NCBI GenBank assembly: GCA_948663505.1
Contig: CAPNAQ010000012.1
Coordinates: 1 to 22,902 of the forward strand
Direction: 5' to 3'
DNA: 22,902 nt
DNA from: an uncultured Clostridia bacterium
GTDB taxonomy: Bacteria > Bacillota > Clostridia > TANB77 > CAG-508
The notes beneath the pieces were generated by a model. The model was not told the DNA's origin. It made no database searches and worked only from the letters and a program-made list of their open reading frames with translations. Below are positions 15,440-22,902 of the stretch, in pieces. Within the stretch, counting starts at the first letter, position 1, and every line of letters starts with the position of its first letter. Both the position numbers and the translations under genes were made by a program.

Positions 15440-15468
15440 TTAATTCATAAAGTAAAAATCAAAATATA

Positions 15469-18039
15469 TTAGTCATCATTTCCTCCTGGATCTTTCTCAT
15501 CTCCAGTAGGTTCTTTTGGGTCTTCTGTCGTATTTCCAGTAGGCTCTTCTACAGTCGTATTATTATTATCTGTAGTATTACTAGGATCAGTTGTTGTATT
15601 TTCAGGTGGTTTTTCTACTGTATTATTATTTTGATTTTCATCATTTGGTTCAGAAGGTATTTCTGGCTTAGGCTCTTCAGCTGGTTTTGTATGAATTGTA
15701 CAAACATCTTCAATTTGTGTTTTTCCTGAAGCTCCAGATGCTCCCACTGGCTTCCATAATCCTAATGTTTCTTTTGGTATTACACCACCATAGGCAACTT
15801 CTTCAACTTGATCTTTTGGACAATATTCATTAGCTACATGTCCTGAAGCCTTACATATAATTTGTATACCATGACCTTCACATTTTGTTGGTAAATTATC
15901 TGGTGTAAATATTTCGCTATATGTGTCTTTACATGTAGATGTAGCAATACATCCTGTTACTTTACAGATTGTTTGACTTACTAAGCCACTTGGCTTGTTA
16001 AAGTTTTTATTAGGTAAATCTTTATGAATACTTTTCATAACTGTAGACCACAATTGACCTGCAGGGTTTCTACCATCAACACTATATACTGTACCATTAG
16101 CATATTTTAGTGGTTCAGGTTCATCAAATCCCCACCAACAAGCTGTTGCATAATATGGTGTCATACCACAAAGCCATCTATCTTTATATTCATCAGTTGA
16201 CCCTGTTTTAGCACAAGTTTCCATTCCTTGGACTTTACAAAATGTAGCTGTACCTCCACCTGTAACAGGTTCTTGCATTATTGACCTTGCAATATAGGCA
16301 TTTTGTTCTGATATTACTCTTGTTTTTTCTTGTGTAGGTGCTAATACTGTATTTCCATTATCATCTACTACTTTTGTATAAAATGTTGGTGTTATATATA
16401 CACCATCATTAGCAATTGCTGCATATGCTCCTGCCATTTCTAAAGGACTAATTCCTGTGCTTAGACCACCTATTGATAAAGATAATCCTGCATCTTTTGT
16501 ATCATCAAGTGTTGAAATTCCCATCTTTCTTAAATATTCTAAAGATTTTGCAGGTGATAATTCAGCCATGATTTTAACCATTGGAATATTTTGAGATGTG
16601 CTTATACATTGTCTTATATTAATTAAACCTCTTGGTGTATTCCAATCACCTGGCTTATAACCTTTAAAATCAGTTAAAATATCATCATATATTGTTGCTG
16701 CTGTTATTACTTTTTCTTGTAAACCTGGAACAACATCTGCAAGTGGTTTCATAGAAGAACCTGTTTGTCTAATCATTTGTGTTCCTCTATTCCATCCAGT
16801 AGCATATTGTTCTCCTAATTTTCCTCCAACTGCTACAACTTGACCTGTAGTATGATCTATTATTACCATAGCTGCCTGTGTATGTTCATTTTTTAAATTA
16901 CCATCTTTATTCTTTTCTCTTCCCTTAATTTGATATTTTGTCTTTGCAAATTCTTCTTCAACAGTTTTTTGTATTGTTGGGTCTTCTGTTGAGTATATTG
17001 TTAATCCACTACTATATACATAATTTCTTGCTAATTCTCTTGATATATTTTTCTCTTCCATTACTTGATCAATAACCTGATTTATTGTTGCATCAGTATG
17101 ATATGAATATGTAGAATTAGTACTTATACTACCTTTAGTAAATGGTAAACCTTCTTTAACTTTTGCTACAGCTGTATTATAATCTTCATCATTTTCAATT
17201 AATTTTTGGTTTTTCATTTCATCTAGAACAACTAATGTTCTTTCTTTTATTAAATCTGTACGATCTTTTTCTGTATCAAATGGATTATATGCATTTGGTG
17301 AATTATTTATTCCTGCCAAAAATGCACATTCAGCTAAATCTAAGTCTTTTGCTGTTTTATTAAAATAATAATTTGCTCCAAGTTCTACACCATGAATATT
17401 TTCCCCACCAACAAATATTATATTTAAATATAACTCTAATATTTGATCCTTTGAAATCATTCTTTCAACTTGTATAGCTTTTGACCATTCTTTGACTTTT
17501 CTCATAACACCTTCTATTCCTGATCTAGCTTTATCATTTGTGACATTTTTTACTAATTGCTGTGTAATTGAGCTTCCTCCATATGAAGAATTTTTTGTAA
17601 TTACACCTAAAATTGCACCTGCAGTTCTTTTTATATCAACACCATTGTGATTATAAAATCTTTTATCTTCTATTGCCACATATGCTTTTGGCAAATATGG
17701 TGCCATTTCACTTATTGATATTACTTTTCTTTTTTCATCTTCACTTAAATTTGCTATTTCATTTCCGTTTTTGTCCAATATTACAGAGTTAGATGCACCC
17801 ACTGTTAGTTCATCTTTTGTTATCTCAAAATCATCTCCAAAAAATCCAAAGCATATTGCTGCAACTACTCCAGCTCCTGCTACACATAACAATAATATTA
17901 GTATAATAATTAATCTTATTACTAATTTTAGCTTAGGATTCATTTTCTTTTTATTTCTATTTTTGCCTTTTTTATTATCTGTTTTTTCAGTATTTTGTGT
18001 CGTTTTCTTTTTTGTTACTTTTTTATTATTATTTGGCAT
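15469..18039 (-). CDS. Class A penicillin-binding protein (PBP1A family)
   Basis: A bifunctional peptidoglycan synthase at the cell membrane, 856 residues. A basic Lys/Asn-rich cytoplasmic tail (1-37) precedes one helix (about 39-65). The glycosyltransferase-51 domain has catalytic Glu124 in EDKRFYNH, GGSSITQQLVKN from 154 and the second Glu near 202. The transpeptidase domain has the SxxK nucleophile Ser428 (GSSMK), SQN near 487 and KTG at 611-613, all intact. After it come a cysteine-containing segment (TICKVTGC, TSTC, KCEGHG, IICKASG, EYCPKD) and a Thr/Pro/Asn/Asp-rich low-complexity tail that is probably disordered in the wall. Start ATG 18039 has GGAGG upstream. A TATAAT-like box lies about 40 bases before it, without a clear -35. 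Confidence 0.94.
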   Translation of the reverse strand: MPNNNKKVTKKKTTQNTEKTDNKKGKNRNKKKMNPKLKLVIRLIIILILLLCVAGAGVVAAICFGFFGDDFEITKDELTVGASNSVILDKNGNEIANLSEDEKRKVISISEMAPYLPKAYVAIEDKRFYNHNGVDIKRTAGAILGVITKNSSYGGSSITQQLVKNVTNDKARSGIEGVMRKVKEWSKAIQVERMISKDQILELYLNIIFVGGENIHGVELGANYYFNKTAKDLDLAECAFLAGINNSPNAYNPFDTEKDRTDLIKERTLVVLDEMKNQKLIENDEDYNTAVAKVKEGLPFTKGSISTNSTYSYHTDATINQVIDQVMEEKNISRELARNYVYSSGLTIYSTEDPTIQKTVEEEFAKTKYQIKGREKNKDGNLKNEHTQAAMVIIDHTTGQVVAVGGKLGEQYATGWNRGTQMIRQTGSSMKPLADVVPGLQEKVITAATIYDDILTDFKGYKPGDWNTPRGLINIRQCISTSQNIPMVKIMAELSPAKSLEYLRKMGISTLDDTKDAGLSLSIGGLSTGISPLEMAGAYAAIANDGVYITPTFYTKVVDDNGNTVLAPTQEKTRVISEQNAYIARSIMQEPVTGGGTATFCKVQGMETCAKTGSTDEYKDRWLCGMTPYYATACWWGFDEPEPLKYANGTVYSVDGRNPAGQLWSTVMKSIHKDLPNKNFNKPSGLVSQTICKVTGCIATSTCKDTYSEIFTPDNLPTKCEGHGIQIICKASGHVANEYCPKDQVEEVAYGGVIPKETLGLWKPVGASGASGKTQIEDVCTIHTKPAEEPKPEIPSEPNDENQNNNTVEKPPENTTTDPSNTTDNNNTTVEEPTGNTTEDPKEPTGDEKDPGGNDD

Positions 18040-18163
18040 TTTACATTTACCTCCTTGCCAATTTTATATGTTTCTTATTATATTATACTTTAAATAAAAA
18101 TGAAAGTCTTTTTTATAAATTTTTGCCTTATTGAGATGTGTGCCAAATTGGACATAATGGATA

Positions 18164-18574
18164 TCAATATTCTTCAATTCTTATATATAATTTTTCTTCT
18201 AATGCATATTTTTTTTCGACCTCTATTTTGGTAATTTGATTATCATCTTTAAAAGCAAATTTATTCATGCTATCTAGAACTACTTTAACTATATTATCTA
18301 TATCAGGCTTTTTTGTAGGACTTATATTATTTTCTAGCATTTCATTAATTTCAGATTTTTTTGTTGTTTTTGGTATTCCAAAATATGCTATTATTTTTAC
18401 TTGTACTCTTTTTTCTAACATTTTAAATCTTGGATATTTTAATAAGAAATATTGTTCTACTAGTGTTTCATAATCTTTTGTTTTTGTTGGTGTATATACT
18501 ATTCCTGTATATGTGTTTAATCTAGGTCTACCTTTTCCTATTACTTTTCCTGGTACTTCAAATTCATATATCAT
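18164..18574 (-). CDS. rusA: RusA-family Holliday junction resolvase
   Basis: A 136-residue endodeoxyribonuclease of the RusA family, which cuts four-way DNA junctions as a dimer. Visible signatures are GKGRPR near 13-18 and PDIDNIVKVVLDSMN at 90-104, with acidic residues Asp91 and Asp93, the spaced Lys97, and a second acidic group KDDNQI near 109-114 matching the known active-site layout. The N-terminal VPGKVIGKGRPR beta strand is typical. RusA genes come mainly from phages, but no other phage gene adjoins this one: PBP lies downstream and a helical protein gene is divergent upstream. A purine-rich stretch containing GAACGAGCGAAGCG lies just before the AAAGGA binding site. It may be a domesticated phage gene. 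Confidence 0.88.
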   Translation of the reverse strand: MIYEFEVPGKVIGKGRPRLNTYTGIVYTPTKTKDYETLVEQYFLLKYPRFKMLEKRVQVKIIAYFGIPKTTKKSEINEMLENNISPTKKPDIDNIVKVVLDSMNKFAFKDDNQITKIEVEKKYALEEKLYIRIEEY

Positions 18575-18761
18575 TTGCTTTTTTTCCTTTCACTTCGCTT
18601 CGCTCGTTCATCGTCATCCAAAATTTTTTTCAAAAATTTCGTCTGCCAAATCTTTTCTTTAAAGCTTTTTAAATTTTAACATAAATTTTTTTATTTGTAT
18701 ATAAATTATTTTTTTGGAAATACTAATAGAAATTATTTATTATAATTACTTGGAGGATACT

Positions 18762-19196
18762 ATGGAAAATCAAAATTTAAATATTTTAGATGAAGTTAAT
18801 AAAGGTGCTACTATGGGAATGGATGCAATTGATATTATTTCTGAAAAGGTCAAAGATGAAGAATTTGAAAATGTTTTGAAAACGGAATACAAAAAATATA
18901 AATATATTTCAAAGAGAGTAAACGATTTATATTCTAATTATTCTGATAAAGAACCTCATGAGACTAATGCTATGAACAAAATGATGACTTGGTATGGTGT
19001 TCAAATGAAGACTATGTCTGATGATACTACTTCTAAATTGTCTGAATTAATGATGCAAGGTACAAATATGGGTATTATTGAAGGTAGACGTTTACTAAAT
19101 AATAATGATAATGCAGCTCCTGATGTTAAGGATATTTTAAATGAATTTGTGGTTATGCAAGAAGATAGTGTTGAAACTTTAAAGAAGTTTCTATAA
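18762..19196 (+). CDS. Hypothetical small helical-bundle protein
   Basis: The only plus-strand protein gene. The product has 144 residues, is methionine-rich and almost entirely helical in appearance, with no membrane segment or signal peptide. Helices can be drawn at about 5-30, 32-60, 66-112 and 121-143, suggesting a four-helix bundle reminiscent of ferritin-like families such as DUF2383. I see no convincing di-iron ligand set (ExxH pairs), so a metal role is not supported. The start ATG 18762 has TTGGAGGAT upstream; a longer frame from 18714 lacks one. It is divergent from rusA and convergent with the large acidic protein gene. Function unknown. Confidence 0.8.
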   Translation: MENQNLNILDEVNKGATMGMDAIDIISEKVKDEEFENVLKTEYKKYKYISKRVNDLYSNYSDKEPHETNAMNKMMTWYGVQMKTMSDDTTSKLSELMMQGTNMGIIEGRRLLNNNDNAAPDVKDILNEFVVMQEDSVETLKKFL

Positions 19197-19219
19197 ATTT
19201 ATTTTAAGTATATAATTAA

Positions 19220-19245
19220 AGGCTGATAGCTCTTGGCTTCAGCCT
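19220..19245. terminator. Possible hairpin terminator between convergent genes
   Basis: AGGCTGATAGC and GCTTCAGCCT form a 10-bp stem with one bulged T and the loop TCTTG. Both flanks are A/T-rich but have no proper T run, so it may stop transcription from either side only weakly. Confidence 0.4.
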
Positions 19246-19271
19246 ATTATATAAAACATTACACAAATTTA

Positions 19272-22145
19272 TTAGTTTTCCAATTTGTTCTTAAATATTT
19301 TATCTAAAAAACTAATCGAATTTCTCTTTTTCTTTTGATTAAATTCATCTTCTTGATTTTGGTACATATAATTATTATAATCCTCATCTTCTTCTGCACT
19401 TTTTTGTATCTCATTTTTTAAAACTTTGGTTAAATCATCTTCGTCTGCATTTTTCATTATCTCTTGTTTTAAAATATTTGTTAAATCTGCATTTTCATCA
19501 TAATCATCATAATTATAATTATTGTCATCATCTTCTACTTCAATATATTCCAACTCATCATCATCATATTGCATAACATTAGATATTTTCTCTAATATCT
19601 GATTTTTTAAAGATTTACCTTTTTTCTTCTTTCTGTTTTTTCCAAAGTCAAGTTCTCTCTTAAATTTATGATTATATTTTTCCTGGTATGTGTCATCTTC
19701 TATATATTGATTATACTTTTGGTTAAAATCATTTCCTTGTGCAGAATTATAATTATCATCATAATAGTCGTCTTCTTGATTATTATATTTTTGATAATAT
19801 TTTTTTTCATATGTATCATGTTCTAAAAACTCATTTCCACTCAACCATTCTTCTTGTGGTTCATTAAATTCTAATATATTATTTCTTTTGCTTTTTTTAT
19901 CTTCTTGTTCTTCAAAGTCATAATATCCAAAAATTTCATCATAGTCTTTTTCTTTATAGTTATTATTTTGATTGCTTATTATATTTTTGTTATTATGGTC
20001 GTAATTATATATATTATTTTTACTACTATTTGCTACAATTATCTTGCTTTCTTTTTTATTTTGTTGTTTATTATTTTTCTCTAAATTTTCCTGTTTTTCA
20101 TCTTTTATTATATTTTCTCCTATATTTTGTTTTTCATCATCTTTTTTTGTATCTTCTAAATTTTCATTATATTCATTGTTTTGTTGTTCTATAATTTCTT
20201 TATCTTTTTGTTTTTTCTTATTCTCTTTATTATGTTGTTTATCTCCTTTTTTATTGTTATTTTTTAATATTGTTCCATCATTTTTCTCTTTTACTGTTTC
20301 TATATTCTTATATAATTCATTTATTTCTTCCTCTATTTTAATTTTTCTTTGTGTTTTTTGTACACTTGTATCTTCATATTTTTTACTTTCTTCTATGTCT
20401 TTATTAATTATCTGTGTCTGTTCTTCTTCAGTTTCTTCGTCTTCAAATATATCTTCTATTTGATCTTCTTCTACTTCTTCATCTTCAAATATTTCTTCTA
20501 TTTGATCTTCTTCCACTTCTTCATCTTCAAATATTTCTTCTATTTGGTCTTCTTCTATTTCTTCATCTTCAAATATATCTTCTATTTGATCTTCTTCTAC
20601 TTCTTCATCTTCAAATATTTCTTCTACTTGGTCTTCTTCTAATTCTATACCTTCATATAATTTATTTATTTCATTCTCTATTTCTATATCTTCTTGTGTT
20701 TTTTCTTCTTTTGCTTCTTCTTCATCTTCATACATTCCTGTAATTTTGTCTTCCTCTGTTTCTATATCCTCATATATTTCATTTATTTCATCTACTTTAA
20801 CACCTTGATATATTGAGTTTATTTCATTACTATTCTCTTCTATTTCATCTTCATATAAATCATCATTTTCTAAAACAACATTATTATTATTGTCTAGTAT
20901 ATCTTCATATTCTAAAATATTTTCGATTTTTTCATTATCCTCTGTTTCTTCTATTGTTTCTAATTTATATTCTGATAAGTCTTTTTCAAATTTTTCACTA
21001 ACTTCATTTATAAATACATCATATATATTTTTTATTTCATCAATTCTCCAATAATTTGAATTGATTATTGTTCCTGCTTGAATCTTTATATTATTTATTT
21101 CTTTTTCAAATGTTCTTTCTTTTTCTTCAATGTTTTTTAAATACTCTTTATTAAACAATTGTTTATATGCTTTTTTTGTTGATTTATTTGTAATTTCCCT
21201 TAAAATTAATTCATATAAATTGTCAAATTGTTTTATATCTAAATCAAATTTTTGGCATGCATCTTCCATTAATTGATTATGTACTTTTTCTCCATTTATT
21301 GATGTCATTCTTTCATTATCTAAAAAGCTTACTATATAATTTTTTTCTGCTTTTAAAAATGCTAATTTTACACTTATATCTCTTGAGGCTTTTTTATTTT
21401 TTTCTATTTTTATTTCATCATTATTTATCCCTATTAATAGCTTTCTCATCTTGTCAAATACCATTATATAACATTCTGCCTCTTTTTTGGCAATCTTATT
21501 TCTTGCAGAAACTGCTTTTTCTATTACTTTTCTATTAAATGGTAATTTTTCGTCTATTCCATTGTTTATCATTATTTCTGTAACTTCTTGCTCTTCTGCT
21601 TTATTTTCTGTTGATATAAATGTTTTTAGTTTTTTTAATGTTTCTATTCCTATTTCTTCTATTATTTCATTTGATTCTTCTATTAATTTTAAATATTGTT
21701 GTTCTTCTGTCCTTCTTTCTCTTGAACATATATTCCTTTCTTGTTGTTTTTCATTAAATACTGATAGATAATTTACAAATTCTGCTTTTAGTTCTTCTAG
21801 CCTTTCATTATTTTTTATTATAGTTTCTTGTACTTTTTGTAATTTTCTTTCAAGAAGTGCTGGGTTTTCATCTAAATTTTCAAATAGCTGGTTTCTCTCT
21901 TCTTCTAATCTTATGTTTAATTTGTATATTTTCTTTTGTTCTTGTTGAATTGCTCTTATTCCATTTGCTATTGTATCAAATTCATATATTACTGTTTCTT
22001 CTTTTTCAAGTGTTGTTTGATATTTTTGTATTTCTTCTACTAAGTCTTTAAAATTTTTATAGTTCATTTTTAAGTTTGGTTTTTCGTCAAATTTTAGTAC
22101 ATTAGTATAATATCTTTCTAACACTATTGCACTTCTCTCATACAT
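19272..22145 (-). CDS. Large coiled-coil and acidic-repeat protein of unknown function
   Basis: A 957-residue soluble-looking protein with no signal peptide or membrane helix. Residues 1-370 are predominantly charged helix with heptad-like stretches (EEERNQLFENL, ETIIKNNERLEEL), probably coiled coil. Residues about 390-575 are strongly acidic and repetitive, including five exact-length 14-residue units at 507-576. Residues 600-740 are Lys/Asn/Gln-rich and look disordered. A Tyr/Asp/Asn-rich part (740-850) follows. A C-terminal section contains two copies of a DLTxxLKxEIxK-A-DED unit (ILKQEIMKNADED, VLKNEIQKSAEED) and ends in a basic segment. The start ATG 22145 has AGGAGG upstream, and a candidate promoter lies at 22193-22221. 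I recognise no enzyme; a cytoskeletal, scaffolding or division-related role is speculation. Confidence 0.85.
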   Translation of the reverse strand: MYERSAIVLERYYTNVLKFDEKPNLKMNYKNFKDLVEEIQKYQTTLEKEETVIYEFDTIANGIRAIQQEQKKIYKLNIRLEEERNQLFENLDENPALLERKLQKVQETIIKNNERLEELKAEFVNYLSVFNEKQQERNICSRERRTEEQQYLKLIEESNEIIEEIGIETLKKLKTFISTENKAEEQEVTEIMINNGIDEKLPFNRKVIEKAVSARNKIAKKEAECYIMVFDKMRKLLIGINNDEIKIEKNKKASRDISVKLAFLKAEKNYIVSFLDNERMTSINGEKVHNQLMEDACQKFDLDIKQFDNLYELILREITNKSTKKAYKQLFNKEYLKNIEEKERTFEKEINNIKIQAGTIINSNYWRIDEIKNIYDVFINEVSEKFEKDLSEYKLETIEETEDNEKIENILEYEDILDNNNNVVLENDDLYEDEIEENSNEINSIYQGVKVDEINEIYEDIETEEDKITGMYEDEEEAKEEKTQEDIEIENEINKLYEGIELEEDQVEEIFEDEEVEEDQIEDIFEDEEIEEDQIEEIFEDEEVEEDQIEEIFEDEEVEEDQIEDIFEDEETEEEQTQIINKDIEESKKYEDTSVQKTQRKIKIEEEINELYKNIETVKEKNDGTILKNNNKKGDKQHNKENKKKQKDKEIIEQQNNEYNENLEDTKKDDEKQNIGENIIKDEKQENLEKNNKQQNKKESKIIVANSSKNNIYNYDHNNKNIISNQNNNYKEKDYDEIFGYYDFEEQEDKKSKRNNILEFNEPQEEWLSGNEFLEHDTYEKKYYQKYNNQEDDYYDDNYNSAQGNDFNQKYNQYIEDDTYQEKYNHKFKRELDFGKNRKKKKGKSLKNQILEKISNVMQYDDDELEYIEVEDDDNNYNYDDYDENADLTNILKQEIMKNADEDDLTKVLKNEIQKSAEEDEDYNNYMYQNQEDEFNQKKKRNSISFLDKIFKNKLEN
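20418..20627 (-). repeat. Five in-frame 42-bp tandem repeats
   Basis: Exactly 210 bases encode five units of the form (I/V)E(E/D)IFEDEE(V/I/T)EE(D/E)Q. Units differ by few bases, mostly third positions and E/D or I/V exchanges, so they arose by recent duplication under selection to stay in frame. More degenerate related units (INEIYEDIETEEDKI, INKLYEGIELEEDQ) flank them upstream in the protein. Confidence 0.9.
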
Positions 22146-22192
22146 TTCTAGTCCTCCTATTTTTATGTTTTCGTTTTTGTATAATTTTCTTT

Positions 22193-22221
22193 ATTTTATC
22201 ATGTATATAAAAAAATAACAA
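22193..22221 (-). promoter_or_regulatory. Candidate promoter of the acidic-repeat protein gene
   Basis: TTGTTA (22221-22216) and TAAAAT (22198-22193) are 17 bases apart on the minus strand. The -35 box is inside the preceding terminator stem and the T run lies in the spacer, the same arrangement as between galE and mntA. Confidence 0.5.
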
Positions 22222-22241
22222 GATTATTTTGTCTTGTTATT
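22209..22241 (-). terminator. Rho-independent terminator of the right-edge gene
   Basis: AATAACAAGA and TCTTGTTATT form a perfect 10-bp stem with an 8-base loop, followed on the minus strand by about seven T. It lies about 90 bases after the stop of the partial gene at the right edge. Confidence 0.85.
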
Positions 22242-22270
22242 TCTCATAAATTCTTAATTTTTTATAACAT

Positions 22271-22295
22271 AACAGAATTTTTGAAGATTCATATT
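22271..22295 (-). repeat. Intergenic repeat, copy C (core only)
   Basis: The 25 bases differ from copy A (9305-9329) at two positions and from copy B (15402-15426) at two. The hairpin block and clear terminal inverted repeats of the other copies are missing. It lies 33 bases past the stop of the right-edge gene, in the same orientation as the other copies relative to the upstream gene. Confidence 0.65.
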
Positions 22296-22328
22296 TTCTT
22301 ATAATATAAATATTTGTAGACAATTTTA

Positions 22329-22902
22329 CTAATATATACCATCAATTCTGTATATTCTTGGGTTAGTCCACCATTCAGTTTCTGCATTATTATAACACAA
22401 TTTTGTACTACTCTTAAAATAAAAATATATCGAACAGTAAGCTGTACCTGCTCCATGATTAGTTGAATAAACCCTTGCACTGTTAAAACTATTACTAAAT
22501 TTAATATCTTTTACATCAATTAGCATTGTATTTGTAATGACTTGTTTATTTGTATTGCTTGGCTCACCTGCATCAAAGTACACCATTAAATACTTATACT
22601 TACTAATATCTTTTATGGTATAATCTCCTGAAGAACTAGCACTTCCACTAAATACTGTTTCTGATGTTATTAATCGTTGTTGGATATTTCCTTCTAAATT
22701 ATCAAATTGTTCTTGTATTTCACTTTTAAAGCTACTCATTTGACTATTTAGACTTGCTACTGTGCTTTTTAAATTTTCATATTCTTCTTTATCTATTGTT
22801 ACTGTATTTCCTGTTCCACCTGCGTTTTCTCCCATATTTCCAGTATTTCCTGTACCTCCGCCTGTACTTCCTGTTGAATCTGAAACTTTTATTCCATCTA
22901 TC
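22329..22902 (-). CDS. Partial fibre- or surface-type protein, C-terminal part
   Basis: The frame is open to the right edge, so the N terminus is missing; at least 190 residues are visible. It begins with a Gly/Thr/Asn/Ser-rich linker (STGSTGGGTGNTGN, then GENAGGTGNT), followed by a coiled-coil segment (EEYENLKSTVASLNSQMSS, EQFDNLEGNIQ). The last domain, of about 115 residues, is rich in Ser, Tyr and beta-type sequence (FSGSASSSGDYTIKDISKYK, LMVYFDAG, SIYFYFKS) and ends YRIDGIY. Linker, trimeric coiled coil and beta head is the pattern of phage tail-fibre or appendage proteins and some host surface proteins; the end domain resembles those on clostridial phage structural proteins as I recall them. 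The ATG at 22835 is internal, not the start. A clear terminator follows. Confidence 0.75.
   Translation of the reverse strand, partial: IDGIKVSDSTGSTGGGTGNTGNMGENAGGTGNTVTIDKEEYENLKSTVASLNSQMSSFKSEIQEQFDNLEGNIQQRLITSETVFSGSASSSGDYTIKDISKYKYLMVYFDAGEPSNTNKQVITNTMLIDVKDIKFSNSFNSARVYSTNHGAGTAYCSIYFYFKSSTKLCYNNAETEWWTNPRIYRIDGIY

Noticed and set aside
15264..15468. T-box riboswitch upstream of cysS (and similarly at argS)
   Set aside because: No AGGGTGG-type antiterminator sequence or specifier stem is visible; the space is filled by the repeat element, and argS has only a 30-base leader.
18590..18625. CTTCGCTTCGCTCG string upstream of rusA as a repeat or attachment site
   Set aside because: It is a short, simple purine-rich motif on the minus strand with no second copy in this window and no integrase nearby.
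18714..18761. Extension of the plus-strand helical protein gene to an upstream start
   Set aside because: The extra residues come from A/T-rich promoter-like DNA; the ATG at 18762 is directly behind TTGGAGG.
20418..20627. Regular 42-base spacing as a possible CRISPR array
   Set aside because: There are no unique spacers; the units are contiguous, in frame and code for an acidic repeat.
20044..20743. Several overlapping plus-strand open frames rich in Phe, Leu and Ile
   Set aside because: They mirror the Glu/Asp/Lys-rich minus-strand gene; their repeats are the antisense reading of the 42-bp units, and no binding sites precede them.
22289..22480. 63-residue minus-strand frame overlapping the end of the right-edge gene
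   Set aside because: It is out of frame with the real gene and has no binding site or plausible protein composition.

Overview
The window is a very AT-rich chromosomal stretch, most likely from an uncultured low-GC Clostridia-type Bacillota. The pointers are strong GGAGG ribosome binding sites, TTG/GTG starts beside ATG, an AddA-type recombination nuclease rather than RecB, a class A PBP with a cysteine-bearing tail, and standard-code use of TGA as stop. Nearly everything is on the minus strand; one small gene (18762-19196) is on plus. I cannot name a genus from sequence alone.

Layout, left to right. At 1-224 is the 5' end of an unknown gene overlapping the end of addA (214-3849). Upstream of addA, where addB often sits in relatives, is instead a compact locus (3896-4227). 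It has a 40-residue membrane peptide gene on minus, a perfect-consensus promoter on plus driving a short convergent RNA, a shared bidirectional terminator and a repeat pair. This is the architecture of Fst/par-type type I toxin-antitoxin loci. Then comes a response regulator - histidine kinase - ABC ATPase - ABC permease cassette (10040 down to 4310). The kinase is frameshifted exactly at its H-box, and all three junctions carry structured elements: a repeat, a terminator-like hairpin and a 125-bp imperfect palindrome.

From 10080 to 12683 are argS, hepT and mntA. They look like one transcription unit driven by a TTGACT-N17-TATAAT promoter whose -35 box lies in the terminator stem of galE. GalE (12700-13698) and cysS (13857-15263) follow. 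Next are a class A penicillin-binding protein (15469-18039) and a RusA-like Holliday junction resolvase (18164-18574). The plus-strand helical protein gene comes next, then a 957-residue coiled-coil/acidic-repeat protein (19272-22145). At the right edge is the 3' part of a gene with a Gly/Thr linker, a coiled coil and a C-terminal beta-type domain resembling phage or surface fibre proteins.

The main unexplained signals are four. First, the type I toxin-antitoxin-like locus. Second, a three-copy intergenic repeat (9258-9337, 15291-15439, 22271-22295), always in the same orientation 33-43 nt past a stop codon; two copies show a compensatory base-pair change. Third, a second palindromic repeat family (7090-7214 and 13727-13774). 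Fourth, the frameshift at the phosphoacceptor site of the sensor kinase. There is no gene-free stretch over 300 bases once the small toxin gene at 4015-4137 is counted. The gap 18575-18761 holds only a purine-rich string before rusA and weak A/T-rich promoter-like sequence.
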